Shown here: positions 16,332 to 24,967 of the stretch, piece by piece
Position numbering within the stretch: the first letter of the stretch is position 1
Layout: each line of letters begins with the position of its first letter
Assembly: GCA_050250815.1 (NCBI GenBank)
Contig: JBFWNY010000019.1
Location: forward strand, 1 to 64,000
Reading direction: 5' to 3'
Source of the DNA: JAEUMD01 sp050250815
Lineage (GTDB): Bacteria > Pseudomonadota > Alphaproteobacteria > Rhizobiales > Hyphomicrobiaceae
Length of the DNA stretch: 64,000 bases
The notes under the pieces: model-generated
Database searches by the model: none
Told to the model about the DNA's origin: nothing
What the model saw: only the letters and a program-made list of their open reading frames with translations
Made by a program: the position numbers and the translations under genes

Positions 16332-16657
16332 TCGAAATGAGAATCGGCGAGTTGCGGCACCGGCTCACGCTCGAGCAGACGGCGCGGGCGGACGACGGCA
16401 GCGGCGGTGCGGTCGAGACCTGGGAAGCCGTCGAGGAGCTGTGGGCAGCCGTGCGGCCGCTGAACGGCTCAGAGCGTGAGTGGGCAGATCAGGTGGCCGG
16501 CCGGGTAACGCACGAGATCTGGGTTCGTTACCGCAGCGGCGTGAAGCCGGCCATGCGGTTCCGTGCCGTCGCGCGCGTGTTCGAGATTCACGCCGTCATC
16601 GATGCCGGCGAGCGTCGCCGGTTCCTGCGATGCCTCGCAGAGGAGCGCGATCAATGA
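16328..16657 (+). CDS. GTA head closure protein (g7)
   Basis: A 109-residue protein of the phage head-tail joining (H_T_join) family: MRIGELRHRLTLEQTARADD, then ETWEAVEELWAAVRPLNGSE and a C-terminal beta-rich half (THEIWVRYRSGVKPAMRF). It starts at GTG 16328, overlapping the connector stop, or at ATG 16337. Its stop overlaps the next ATG (ATGA), so translation is coupled on both sides. Confidence 0.82.
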   Translation: MIEMRIGELRHRLTLEQTARADDGSGGAVETWEAVEELWAAVRPLNGSEREWADQVAGRVTHEIWVRYRSGVKPAMRFRAVARVFEIHAVIDAGERRRFLRCLAEERDQ

Positions 16658-16854
16658 AGGTGACGGTGAGCGTCGAAGGGATCAGCAATCTGGCGCGCGT
16701 GCGAATGCAGCCGCTGGTGCGGTCGATTCTGGAGCGGCGGAGACAGGCAACACAGGGACCTAGGCGATTGTCAGCGACGACGTGGAAATCGCTTCTCTCG
16801 TTGGACGACGTGCAGGCCGAGCCAGCCTGGCCCGGGGAAGAGGAGAACCTCTGA
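16654..16854 (+). CDS. Small GTA-cluster protein, 66 aa
   Basis: A 66-residue protein in the slot between head closure and DUF3168 genes. It starts at ATG 16654 (ATGA overlap) and its TGA overlaps the next start. It begins MKVTVSVEGISNLARVRMQP, recalling the first strand of HK97 gp10-like tail-completion proteins, but is far too short for that family. The rest is basic then acidic and probably disordered. Either a reduced gp10-like protein or a lineage-specific GTA protein; low confidence in any role. Confidence 0.6.
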   Translation: MKVTVSVEGISNLARVRMQPLVRSILERRRQATQGPRRLSATTWKSLLSLDDVQAEPAWPGEEENL

Positions 16855-17258
16855 TGGATTCGGGATTGGCACTGCAGCGCGCGCTCTACCAGAGCGTTCG
16901 CACCAACGCCGATGTGCTGTCTCTTCTGGGCGGCGCCAAGGTCTACGACGACACACCGCAGCGCACGGATTTTCCCTACGTGACGTTTGGCCGGAGCGTC
17001 GTGCGCGACTGGTCGACGGGGACCGACGCAGGGCACGAGCACGTCGTGACGCTGCACGTCTGGTCGCGGTCCGCCGGACGCAAAGAGGCTTGGCAGATCA
17101 TGGGCGCGATCCAGGCTTCGCTGCACGACCAGGGCCTGGCGGTGGAGGACCACCACCTCGTCAACCTGCGGCACGAGTTCTCCGATGTGAGGCGGGAGCC
17201 CGATGGCGATACGTATCACGGAGTCGTTCGCTTCCGCGCCGTTACGGAAACGATGTGA
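16854..17258 (+). CDS. GTA tail completion protein, DUF3168 (g8)
   Basis: A 134-residue protein of the DUF3168 family, the tail terminator that joins tail tube to head. It begins SGLALQRALYQSVRTNADVL, followed by KVYDDTPQRTDFPYVTFGRS, a VVTLHVWSRSAGRKEAW strand-helix and a C-terminal THGVVRF-like strand (TYHGVVRFRAVTETM). Start ATG 16854 overlaps the preceding stop by one base; GGAG lies upstream. Confidence 0.85.
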   Translation: MDSGLALQRALYQSVRTNADVLSLLGGAKVYDDTPQRTDFPYVTFGRSVVRDWSTGTDAGHEHVVTLHVWSRSAGRKEAWQIMGAIQASLHDQGLAVEDHHLVNLRHEFSDVRREPDGDTYHGVVRFRAVTETM

Positions 17259-17366
17259 GAGGCGGCCGGGCGTCGGGTGTGCCGTGCCGAGGATGCGCCC
17301 ACCCGGTTCCCGGCCCGCGTTGGTTTGGTGGTCGATGCGCACACAGCGCGAAAGGAGTGAACGAGA

Positions 17367-17780
17367 ATGGCGGCACAGAAGGGCAAGGACCTGCTGCTCA
17401 AGGTCGACAGCGATGGTTTGGGCAGCTTCGCCACAGTGGCGGGGCTGCGCTCTCGTTCGCTCGCCTTCAACACCGAAGCAGTGGACGTGACCGATTCGCA
17501 ATCTGCGGGGCACTGGCGCGAGTTGCTGGGTGGCGCGGGTGTCAAATCGGCGCGCGTGACAGGGGCGGGCATCTTCAAGGATGCAGCTTCCGACGAGACC
17601 ATCCGCGGTCTCTTCTTCAACGGCACGATCCGCGATTGGCAGGTCGTCGTCCCGGATTTCGGCACCGTGTCCGGGCCGATGCAGATCTCATCACTGGAAC
17701 TGACGGGGCGGCACGACGGCGAGGTGTCGTTCGAGATGTCGCTCGAGAGTGCCGGCGCGCTCGCATTCGCAGTGGCTTGA
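17367..17780 (+). CDS. GTA major tail protein, TP901-1 family (g9)
   Basis: A 137-residue tail tube subunit. It begins AAQKGKDLLLKVDSDGLGSF and has the family pattern of RSRSLAFNTEAVDVTDSQSA, GHWRELLGGAGVKSARVTGA and a C-terminal EVSFEMSLESAGALAF. Start ATG 17367 has AAAGGAGTG upstream, the strongest ribosome binding site in the tail module, as suits the most abundant tail protein. It sits after a 108-bp gap, the largest in the tail section. Confidence 0.88.
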   Translation: MAAQKGKDLLLKVDSDGLGSFATVAGLRSRSLAFNTEAVDVTDSQSAGHWRELLGGAGVKSARVTGAGIFKDAASDETIRGLFFNGTIRDWQVVVPDFGTVSGPMQISSLELTGRHDGEVSFEMSLESAGALAFAVA

Positions 17781-17799
17781 GCAGGTCGGAGTAGTGGCC

Positions 17800-18210
17800 A
17801 TGGTCAATGCCAGGAGAGGTGAGATAGAGGCGCGGCTTGATGGCCGTCCGTACACCTTGGTGCTAACGCTCGGCGCGCTTGCCGAGCTCGAAGCGGCATT
17901 CGGAGACGAGGACATGCTCGCACTCGCCTCGCGCTTCGAGACGGGCCGCATCTCGTCGAAGGATGCCATGCGCATCATTGCGGCGGGGCTTCGGGGCGCT
18001 GGCACACAGGCATCGGAATCCGGTGTTGCAGCGATGCGCGCCGAGGGCGGTGTCGCCGGCTACGTGGACATCGTCGCGCGACTGCTGGCAGCCACCTTCG
18101 GCAGTGCGGACGAGGACGGGGTGCCAAACGCGCGTGGGTGTGTCGCGCAGTCGGCGGCCGAGGCAGCGGAGGCGGCAGAGCGGCGCGACCCTTTCCCTGG
18201 TGCGAAGTGA
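17800..18210 (+). CDS. GTA tail assembly protein (GTA_gp10, g10)
   Basis: A 136-residue member of the gene-transfer-agent gp10 family. It has RRGEIEARLDGRPYTLVLTL, GALAELEAAFGDEDMLALAS and SSKDAMRIIAAGLRGAG. Together with the next small gene it is expected to be the tail assembly chaperone pair that coats the tape measure. Start ATG 17800 follows GGAG; the stop overlaps the next ATG by one base. Confidence 0.85.
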   Translation: MVNARRGEIEARLDGRPYTLVLTLGALAELEAAFGDEDMLALASRFETGRISSKDAMRIIAAGLRGAGTQASESGVAAMRAEGGVAGYVDIVARLLAATFGSADEDGVPNARGCVAQSAAEAAEAAERRDPFPGAK

Positions 18211-18389
18211 TGGCTGCTGGCTTCGGCATTCTGCGGCTGGAGCCGCGCGCGTTCTGGTCGATGACGTTGCCGGAGCTGTCAGCCGCCATGCGCAGCGTGG
18301 CCGGGCATGCGGTTGGCGAAATGAGGCCACCCGGCAAAACGTCACTGACGGCTTTGATGCAACGCTTTCCCGATGAAGGAGTAGCCTGA
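18210..18389 (+). CDS. GTA phage tail assembly chaperone (g10.1-like)
   Basis: A 59-residue protein starting at ATG 18210, overlapping the g10 stop. It has the family signature FGILRLEPRAFWSMTLPELS followed by a short helix. Small proteins of this type follow g10 in alphaproteobacterial GTAs. Some phages make such a second chaperone by frameshifting; here it is a separate, overlapping gene. Its stop overlaps the tape-measure ATG. Confidence 0.8.
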   Translation: MAAGFGILRLEPRAFWSMTLPELSAAMRSVAGHAVGEMRPPGKTSLTALMQRFPDEGVA

Positions 18390-18979
18390 TGGAGACGACC
18401 GGCGAAACCGGCGAGGAATGGGTCGTCACGATCTCAGCCGACACCACGCAATTGCGCAGCGGTCTCGGCCAGGCCGAAGCAATGGGGCGGCGTTTCAGTA
18501 CCGCGCTGGTCAATGCATTCGAAGGCATCGCGCTCAAGGGCCGCAGCCTTGGTGACGTTCTGAAATCGCTCGCGCTCAGCCTCTCCAACATTGTGCTGAA
18601 GGCGGCTCTGCAACCGCTGGAGAAGGGGATAGGCAACCTGATCTCAGGGCTGGTTGGCGGCGCATTCGGCTTTGCCAATGGGGGCGCGTTCCGTGGAGGC
18701 ATGCCGGTGCCGTTCGCGCACGGCGGCGTCATCCAGAGTCCTGTCGGCTTTCCGCTCGCCGGCGGACGCATGGGTGTAATGGGTGAGCGTGGTGCCGAAG
18801 CAATTATGCCGCTCGCACGCGGGCCTGACGGGCGCCTGGGCGTCGTTGCTCAGGCGGGCAAATCGATATCGGTTACGGTCAACGTGAATGCGACCGATGC
18901 CGAGAGCTTCCGACGCTCCGAGACACAGGTGGCGGCCATGCTCGCAAGGGCGGTCTCCTACGGACAGCGGAATCTCTGA
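18389..18979 (+). CDS. GTA tail tape measure protein (g11)
   Basis: A 196-residue tape measure, very short compared with siphophage tape measures and in line with the short form in RcGTA. After a Thr/Glu-rich start it has a helix (RRFSTALVNAFEGIALKGRS), a hydrophobic helix (LSNIVLKAALQPLEKGIGN), a Gly-rich section (FANGGAFRGGMPVPFAHGG) and the ending GERGAEAIMPLARGPDGRLG, all usual in GTA g11. A short tape measure predicts a short tail. Confidence 0.85.
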   Translation: METTGETGEEWVVTISADTTQLRSGLGQAEAMGRRFSTALVNAFEGIALKGRSLGDVLKSLALSLSNIVLKAALQPLEKGIGNLISGLVGGAFGFANGGAFRGGMPVPFAHGGVIQSPVGFPLAGGRMGVMGERGAEAIMPLARGPDGRLGVVAQAGKSISVTVNVNATDAESFRRSETQVAAMLARAVSYGQRNL

Positions 18980-19017
18980 ATACGCCGGGCAAAGCGATAG
19001 CCACGGAACGCGGGATC

Positions 19018-19656
19018 ATGAGCTTCCACGACATCAGGTTTCCAATCGACATCTCGCTCGGCGCAGTCGGCGGCCCAGAGCGCCGCACCGAGGTCGTCGT
19101 TCTGGGTTCGGGTCGCGAGGAACGCAATGCGCGCTGGGCGGATTCGCGCCGCAGCTACAACGCAGGTTATGGCGTCAAGTCGATCGATGATCTTTACGCA
19201 GTTGTCGGCTTCTTCGAGGAGCGCCGGGGCCGGTTGCATGGCTTCCGCTGGCGCGATCCGACCGACTGGAAATCCTGTCCGCCATCCTCGACGCCGTCAG
19301 CCTCAGACCAAACGATTGGGACGGGAAACGGCACGGCGCTGCAGTTCCAGCTGACCAAGACCTACGGCAGCGCATTTCTGCCATGGGCGCGAAAAGTCAC
19401 GAAGCCGGTCATGGGGAGTGTCCTGGTGGCAGTCGATGGAATGCCGCGAAGTGAGGGCGCCGACTTCGCGGTGGATTTCGCAACGGGTCTACTCACTTTT
19501 GCTCCAACATCGGTCCCCGCACCGGGGGCGGTCGTGACGGCCGGCTTCGAATTCGACGTGCCGGTGCGGTTCGATAACGACCGGCTGGAGATCAATCTGC
19601 AGGGGTTCCGCCACGGCGCGATCCCCAGCATCCCGATCGTGGAAACTCTGGAATGA
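19018..19656 (+). CDS. GTA distal tail protein, DUF2460 / TIGR02217 (g12)
   Basis: A 212-residue protein beginning MSFHDIRFPIDISLGAVGGP, then RRTEVVVLGSGREERNARWA, GRLHGFRWRDPTDWKS and a C-terminal DVPVRFDNDRLEINLQGF, matching TIGR02217. It forms the distal tail/baseplate ring. Its stop overlaps the next start as ATGA. All landmark motifs of the family are present. Confidence 0.9.
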   Translation: MSFHDIRFPIDISLGAVGGPERRTEVVVLGSGREERNARWADSRRSYNAGYGVKSIDDLYAVVGFFEERRGRLHGFRWRDPTDWKSCPPSSTPSASDQTIGTGNGTALQFQLTKTYGSAFLPWARKVTKPVMGSVLVAVDGMPRSEGADFAVDFATGLLTFAPTSVPAPGAVVTAGFEFDVPVRFDNDRLEINLQGFRHGAIPSIPIVETLE

Positions 19657-20519
19657 GAGAACTGCCGGCCGCTCTCGAAGCCCATCTGGCGACAGGTACC
19701 ACGACGTTGTGCTGGTGCTGGCGCCTGACGCGCAAGGATGGCGTCATCATGGGCTTCACCGACCACGACCGGGATTTGACATTCGACGGTACGACATTCG
19801 AGGCGGCGGCAGGCTTCACCGCGAGCGAGATGACGACGTCACTCGGCTTAAGCGTCGACGATCTGGAAGTCAGCAGTGCGCTGTCGTCCAACCGGCTCGA
19901 GGAAGCCGACCTCGCGACCGGCGCCTACGACGACGCGAGGGTCGAGATCTTCCGGGTCAACTGGAACGACACGGGCATGCGCGCTCTGATGCGCACGGGA
20001 AGCATCGGCGAGGTGCGCCGGGCCGGACATATTTTCGCTGCCGAGGTGCGCGGCCTGACACACTACCTGCAGCAACCGCGAGGACGGGTCTTTCAATTCG
20101 GGTGCGATGCCGACGTGGGAGACAGCCACTGCGGGATAGATCTCGGTCAAGCCGCCTTTCGCGGGGTGGGGACGGTACAGGCCATGCTCGGTGAGCGCGG
20201 CTTCACAGCCGTGGGGCTCGATTCTTTCGCCAGCGACTGGTTCACGCGCGGATTGCTCACGTTTACGTCGGGAGCGGCTGTCAATCAGGCGGTGGAAGTC
20301 AAGCGGCATTCCATGTCGCAAGGCGTGGTGACACTGGAAATCTGGCAGGGCGTGCGCGGACCGATCGGGCCGGGGCAGACGTTTGTCGTCACCGCGGGCT
20401 GCGACAAGCTGCTGGCGACGTGTCGCGACAAGTTCGCGAATGCCGTCAACCATCGCGGTTTCCCTCACATGCCCGGCAACGATTTCGTGACGCGCTACAT
20501 ACGGAAAGCAGGCACGTGA
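19653..20519 (+). CDS. GTA baseplate hub protein, DUF2163 (g13)
   Basis: A 288-residue protein with the N-terminal DUF2163 domain (LEAHLATGTTTLCWCWRLTR, then GFTDHDRDLTFDGTTFEAAA) and the C-terminal phage BR0599 domain (GCDKLLATCRDKFANAVNHR, then GFPHMPGNDF). Cysteines in FGCDADVGDSHCGIDLG and GCDKLLATC are conserved and may bind metal, as the equivalent RcGTA hub protein carries an Fe-S cluster. Start overlaps the g12 stop; its own stop overlaps the g14 GTG. Confidence 0.9.
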   Translation: MRELPAALEAHLATGTTTLCWCWRLTRKDGVIMGFTDHDRDLTFDGTTFEAAAGFTASEMTTSLGLSVDDLEVSSALSSNRLEEADLATGAYDDARVEIFRVNWNDTGMRALMRTGSIGEVRRAGHIFAAEVRGLTHYLQQPRGRVFQFGCDADVGDSHCGIDLGQAAFRGVGTVQAMLGERGFTAVGLDSFASDWFTRGLLTFTSGAAVNQAVEVKRHSMSQGVVTLEIWQGVRGPIGPGQTFVVTAGCDKLLATCRDKFANAVNHRGFPHMPGNDFVTRYIRKAGT

Positions 20520-20989
20520 ACAGTTGTTGCGTTCTGCGCCCGCCGGCGGACGTCGCGCTCGATCGTGCGTGCATCGTTTTGATTGCGCGCGGTTGGCTCG
20601 GTACTCCCTACCACCACCAGTCAAGCGTCAAGGGCGTCGGGGCGGACTGCCTCGGGATCGTGCGCGGGGTGTATCGGGAGCTGATGGGTCGCGAGCCAGC
20701 TGCGATGCCTCCATACACGCGCGATTGGGGTGAAGCGAGCGGCAAGGAAACACTGCTCGATGCGGCACGGCTGCATCTGGTTGCGTCTCCGACTGGCGTG
20801 CCGCGACCAGGCGATGTCGTCGTCTTTCGTGTTCGCCGCGCGGCCGTCGCAAAGCATGTCGGAATCGCCACCGCCGCGGACCGCATGATCCATGCCGTAG
20901 AGCGCAGCGGTTGCGTGGAGGTGCCGCTCTCGCTCTGGTGGCGACGTCGCATTGCCAGCGTGTACCGCTTTCCAGGGATGATCGACTGA
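20516..20989 (+). CDS. GTA NlpC/P60 cell-wall peptidase (g14)
   Basis: A 157-residue peptidase in the tail tip, thought to open the recipient cell wall during DNA delivery. Catalytic Cys45 is in VKGVGADCLGIVRGV and His114 in AAVAKHVGIAT, the order expected for NlpC/P60. Start is GTG 20516, overlapping the previous stop as GTGA; an upstream open frame to 20420 is not supported. Its stop shares one base with the g15 ATG. Confidence 0.9.
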   Translation: MNSCCVLRPPADVALDRACIVLIARGWLGTPYHHQSSVKGVGADCLGIVRGVYRELMGREPAAMPPYTRDWGEASGKETLLDAARLHLVASPTGVPRPGDVVVFRVRRAAVAKHVGIATAADRMIHAVERSGCVEVPLSLWWRRRIASVYRFPGMID

Positions 20990-23900
20990 TGGCCACGTTG
21001 GCTCTTGCGGCTGTGGGAGCGGCAGTCGGTGGTGCGCTGCTGCCCGCTGGCGTGACCGTGCTGGGCGCCACACTGACCGGTGCGGCGATCGGCGCGCAGC
21101 TTGGCGCATTCGCGGGCTCGTTCGTCGATCAGGCGCTGATGGGTGGCCTCAGTGGCGGCCAGACATTGCGGGGTCCTCGCCTGAGCGACCTCCACGTCAC
21201 GGCCTCGACGGAGGGCGCGCCATTGCCGCGCATCTACGGCCGTGCGCGCCTGGGGGGCCAGATTATTTGGGCCGATGAGATCGAGGAGCGTTCGAAATCG
21301 ACATCCACTGGCGGCAAGGGGCTCGGCAGCGGCCCGACAACGGTCACCTACTCCTATTTCGCGAGCTTCGCCGTGGCGGTCGCCGAGGGCGAGATCACGA
21401 GTATCGGGCGCATATGGGCCGACGGCAATGAGCTCGAACTTTCGGACATCGAGTACCGCATTCACGCGGGCAGCGAGACGCAGGAGCCGGACGAGTTGCT
21501 TGTTGCGCGGTTGGGCGCCCAGACCGCGCCGGCGTTCCGCGGCGTTGCCTATATCGTGTTCGAGCGGCTGCCGCTCAAGGACTTTGGAAATCGCGTGCCG
21601 CAGCTGTCGTTCGAAGTGTTCCGTGACGTCGATGGCTTCGGTGCACTGCCGCAGGCTGTGGTGCTCATCCCCGGATCGGGTGAGTTCGCCCTCAGTCCCA
21701 CGCGCGTTTCGAGCGGCGCATTTGGAGGGGCAAGCGAGCCACTCAATGTCCACACGGTGCAGGGCGGCACCGACTGGGCCGTGTCGCTCGACCAGATGCA
21801 ACAGGCGCTGCCGAGTGTGCAGAACGTGTCGCTCGTGGTGAGCTGGTTCGGCACGGACCTGCGTGCGGCACACTGTCAGATACGGCCCGGTGTGGATGCC
21901 GGCGAGAAGGTGACCTTTCCACAGCAATGGGGTGTTGGGGGCGTGTCCCGGAGCGGGGCCCACCTCATCAGTCAGATAGAAGGGCGGCCGAGCTATGGCG
22001 GTACGCCGTCCGACAGCACGGTGATCGCGGCGATCGCCGACCTCAAGGCGCGCGGATATCAGGTCACGCTCACGCCGTTTGTGCTGATGGACATTCCCCC
22101 CGGCAACGGATCGCCCGATCCATATTCGGGTGCTTCATCGCAGCCGAGCTACCCGTGGCGCGGGCGCATTACCTGCGATCCGGCGCCCGGGACAAGCGAC
22201 ACCGTCGACAGCACCGCTGCTGCGGCGACACAGATCAGCAATCTTGTCGGCGGTGCACAGCCCGGCGACTTCTCGATCGCGGGCGGTGAAGTGAACTATT
22301 CTGGCCCCGCCGAGTGGAGCTTCCGTCGCATGGTGCTGCATTACGCGCACCTTGCCGTGGCCGCTGGTGGCGTCGACACGTTTGTCATCGGCACGGAGCT
22401 GCGCGGACTGACATGGGTGCGCAGTGGGCCGGGAACCTATCCGTTCGTCGCGGCACTTGCCGATCTTGCAAACGATGTCCGAGCCGTGCTCGGTCCTGCG
22501 ACGAAGATCACGTATGCCGCCGACTGGTCGGAGTACTTTGGCCATCAACCGGGCGATGGTTCGGGCGATCTCTACTTCCACCTCGATCCGCTGTGGTCTT
22601 CCGCTTCGATCGATGCGGTGGGAATCGACCTCTACTGGCCATTGAGCGACTGGCGTGACGGATTTGATCACCTGGATGCGCTGGGTGGTGCGCGGTCGAT
22701 CTACGATCTTGGCTATCTAGCGGGCAATGTAGCGGGCGGGGAAGGTTTCGACTGGTACTATGCGAGTGCGGCCGATCGCGACGGCCAGATTCGCACGCCG
22801 GTCACGGATGGCGCTCACGGGAAGCCGTGGGTCTACCGCTACAAGGACGTGAAGTCCTGGTGGTCCGAGCAGCATTTCGACCGTCCGGGCGGAACGGAGA
22901 GTGCGACGCCGACGTCTTGGGTGCCGCAGTCGAAACCCGTGTGGTTCATGGAGATCGGCTGCCCCGCAGTCGACAAGGGTGCCAACCAGCCCAACGTGTT
23001 CGTCGATCCCAAGAGCAGCGAGAATGCGTTGCCGTACTACTCGAGTGGCGACCGTGACGACCTGATGCAGCGCGCCTACCTGTCGGCGCTGATGGGGGCA
23101 TTCGATCCCGATTCGGAACACTACGTGGCCGAGTCCAATCCTGCGTCAGCGATCTATGCCGGCCGCATGGTCGATACGTCGCGCATGTATGTCTACTGCT
23201 GGGACGCGCGACCCTTCCCCGCCTTCCCCGGCAACGGCGACATCTGGGGCGACGGCGCCAACTGGCGGCTCGGACACTGGCTCAACGGCCGCACATCGAG
23301 CGTCGGTCTTTCGGCCCTGATCGAGCGCATGATGTCGGATTTCGAATTTTCCGACTTCGATGCACGTCAACTCGACGGCATCGTGTCGGGTTATGTGGTC
23401 GATCGGGTCATGTCGTTGCGCGATGCGCTTCAACCGCTGACCCTCGGTTGGTTCTTCGATGGTGCCGAGAGCGGAGGCACCATCGTGTTCCGCCATCGCG
23501 GCGGCGTCTCGGACATTGTCGACCTGACAATCGATGATCTCGTGGAAGAGCGCGCCGACGATCCGTTGCTGACGCTCGTGCGCGGTCAGGAAACCGAGAT
23601 GCCCCGGTCAGCCAAAGTGGCCTACATCGGCGGCGAGGACGACTACCGCCAGCAAGTCGCGGAATCACGGCGCCTGATCGGCGGAACGATCCGTGTATCT
23701 CAAGCCGAGCTGCCTGTCGTGCTCGAAGCAGAGCTGGCGGGGCGCATCGCTGACACTTGGCTACACGAGATTTGGAGCGCACGGGAGAGGGTAACGCTCT
23801 CGCTGCCACCCTCGCGCCTTGCGCTGGAGCCGGGCGATGCCGTGCGCTTGGAGACCGAGGCGGGAACCCGTCTGCTGCGCGTGACCGAGGTCGCCGATCG

Positions 23901-24939
23901 CGGTTCGCGGCGGCTCGAGGCGCGTTCACTCGATACGAGCATCTATAGGGCTGCACCGGCTGCCGTTCGCCCTGGCGCAGATCCCGTCGAGGGAGTTGCC
24001 GGACCTGCGCTGTTGCATTTCGTGGATCTGCCGTTGCTTCGCGGAGACGAGAAGCCCGAAGCGCTTTATGCCGCCGCACGGCAGACGCCGTGGGCGGGCG
24101 GCGTGGCCGTCTACCGTTCGCCGGAGGAGTCCGGCTTCGCGCTAGCGACGATCGTAACTACACCCGCGACAATCGGCGAGACGCTGTCGCCGCTCGGGCT
24201 GGGGCCAGAGGGCCGGATGGACTTGGCAACACGATTGATCGTGCGTATCGCCGGCGAGCCACTTTCTTCACTAACGCGCCTGCAGATGCTGTCGGGCCGC
24301 AATGCGATCGCGGTGAGGTCCAGTGCCGGGCTTTGGGAGGTTCTACAGTTCGAGAGCGCGGAGCTTATGGCGCCCGAGACGTATGAGTTGTCCGGCTTGC
24401 TGCGCGGGCAGGCCGGGACGAGCGACGCGATGGAGGCCGGCGCCGCGGCCGGCTCCGCGCTCGTCGTGCTTGACGAGGCACTCGCGTCATTGCCGACGAC
24501 GATCGATGATATCGGTCTGGCATACCGCTGGCGCTATGGGCCAGCCAGCCGGGCGATCGGCGACGATAGCTACGCCGAGACGGTCCATGCATCAGCGGGC
24601 CGCGGCTTCAAGCCGTACGCGCCGGTGCACGTGCGTGGATGGCGTGATCCGGTGGGGGCTGGCGACTTGCAGCTGACATGGGTGCGTCGAACGCGGATCG
24701 GTGGCGACAGTTGGGATGTGGCGGAAGTGCCCTTGGGTGAAGAGGGCGAGGCGTATGAGGTGGACATTCTCGACGGCCCGACAGTTGTGAGGACGTTGAG
24801 TTCGAGCACGGCTCAGGTTGTCTACGCTGCATCGGATCAGATTGACGATTTTGGCGCGCCGCAGCCCAGCTGCCAGGTGCGCGTCTACCAGATGAGTGGC
24901 CTGCTCGGCCGTGGCTGCGGCCGCAACGCCACCGTCTGA
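20989..24939 (+). CDS. GTA host-specificity/tail-tip protein, TIM-barrel-like (g15)
   Basis: A 1316-residue megatron-type tail tip protein, the largest product of the cluster. A hydrophobic Gly/Ala-rich N-terminus (about 1-50, ALAAVGAAVGGALLPAG) is followed by a hub region (about 60-240), the GTA TIM-barrel-like domain (about 400-750, with VIGTELRGLTWVRSGPG and WFMEIGCPAVDKGANQPNVF) and the Phage-tail_3 region (about 800 on, LTLGWFFDGAESGGTIVF). Full length for the family with no frameshift. It recognises the recipient surface and channels DNA. Confidence 0.92.
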   Translation: MATLALAAVGAAVGGALLPAGVTVLGATLTGAAIGAQLGAFAGSFVDQALMGGLSGGQTLRGPRLSDLHVTASTEGAPLPRIYGRARLGGQIIWADEIEERSKSTSTGGKGLGSGPTTVTYSYFASFAVAVAEGEITSIGRIWADGNELELSDIEYRIHAGSETQEPDELLVARLGAQTAPAFRGVAYIVFERLPLKDFGNRVPQLSFEVFRDVDGFGALPQAVVLIPGSGEFALSPTRVSSGAFGGASEPLNVHTVQGGTDWAVSLDQMQQALPSVQNVSLVVSWFGTDLRAAHCQIRPGVDAGEKVTFPQQWGVGGVSRSGAHLISQIEGRPSYGGTPSDSTVIAAIADLKARGYQVTLTPFVLMDIPPGNGSPDPYSGASSQPSYPWRGRITCDPAPGTSDTVDSTAAAATQISNLVGGAQPGDFSIAGGEVNYSGPAEWSFRRMVLHYAHLAVAAGGVDTFVIGTELRGLTWVRSGPGTYPFVAALADLANDVRAVLGPATKITYAADWSEYFGHQPGDGSGDLYFHLDPLWSSASIDAVGIDLYWPLSDWRDGFDHLDALGGARSIYDLGYLAGNVAGGEGFDWYYASAADRDGQIRTPVTDGAHGKPWVYRYKDVKSWWSEQHFDRPGGTESATPTSWVPQSKPVWFMEIGCPAVDKGANQPNVFVDPKSSENALPYYSSGDRDDLMQRAYLSALMGAFDPDSEHYVAESNPASAIYAGRMVDTSRMYVYCWDARPFPAFPGNGDIWGDGANWRLGHWLNGRTSSVGLSALIERMMSDFEFSDFDARQLDGIVSGYVVDRVMSLRDALQPLTLGWFFDGAESGGTIVFRHRGGVSDIVDLTIDDLVEERADDPLLTLVRGQETEMPRSAKVAYIGGEDDYRQQVAESRRLIGGTIRVSQAELPVVLEAELAGRIADTWLHEIWSARERVTLSLPPSRLALEPGDAVRLETEAGTRLLRVTEVADRGSRRLEARSLDTSIYRAAPAAVRPGADPVEGVAGPALLHFVDLPLLRGDEKPEALYAAARQTPWAGGVAVYRSPEESGFALATIVTTPATIGETLSPLGLGPEGRMDLATRLIVRIAGEPLSSLTRLQMLSGRNAIAVRSSAGLWEVLQFESAELMAPETYELSGLLRGQAGTSDAMEAGAAAGSALVVLDEALASLPTTIDDIGLAYRWRYGPASRAIGDDSYAETVHASAGRGFKPYAPVHVRGWRDPVGAGDLQLTWVRRTRIGGDSWDVAEVPLGEEGEAYEVDILDGPTVVRTLSSSTAQVVYAASDQIDDFGAPQPSCQVRVYQMSGLLGRGCGRNATV

Positions 24940-24967
24940 ACTACTTCCACCGACAAGGATCGATGTG

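Noticed and set aside
20608..21963. 451-codon open frame on the minus strand
   Set aside because: Covers g14 and the start of g15 of the GTA cluster on the other strand; the plus-strand genes have clear families and coupled starts.
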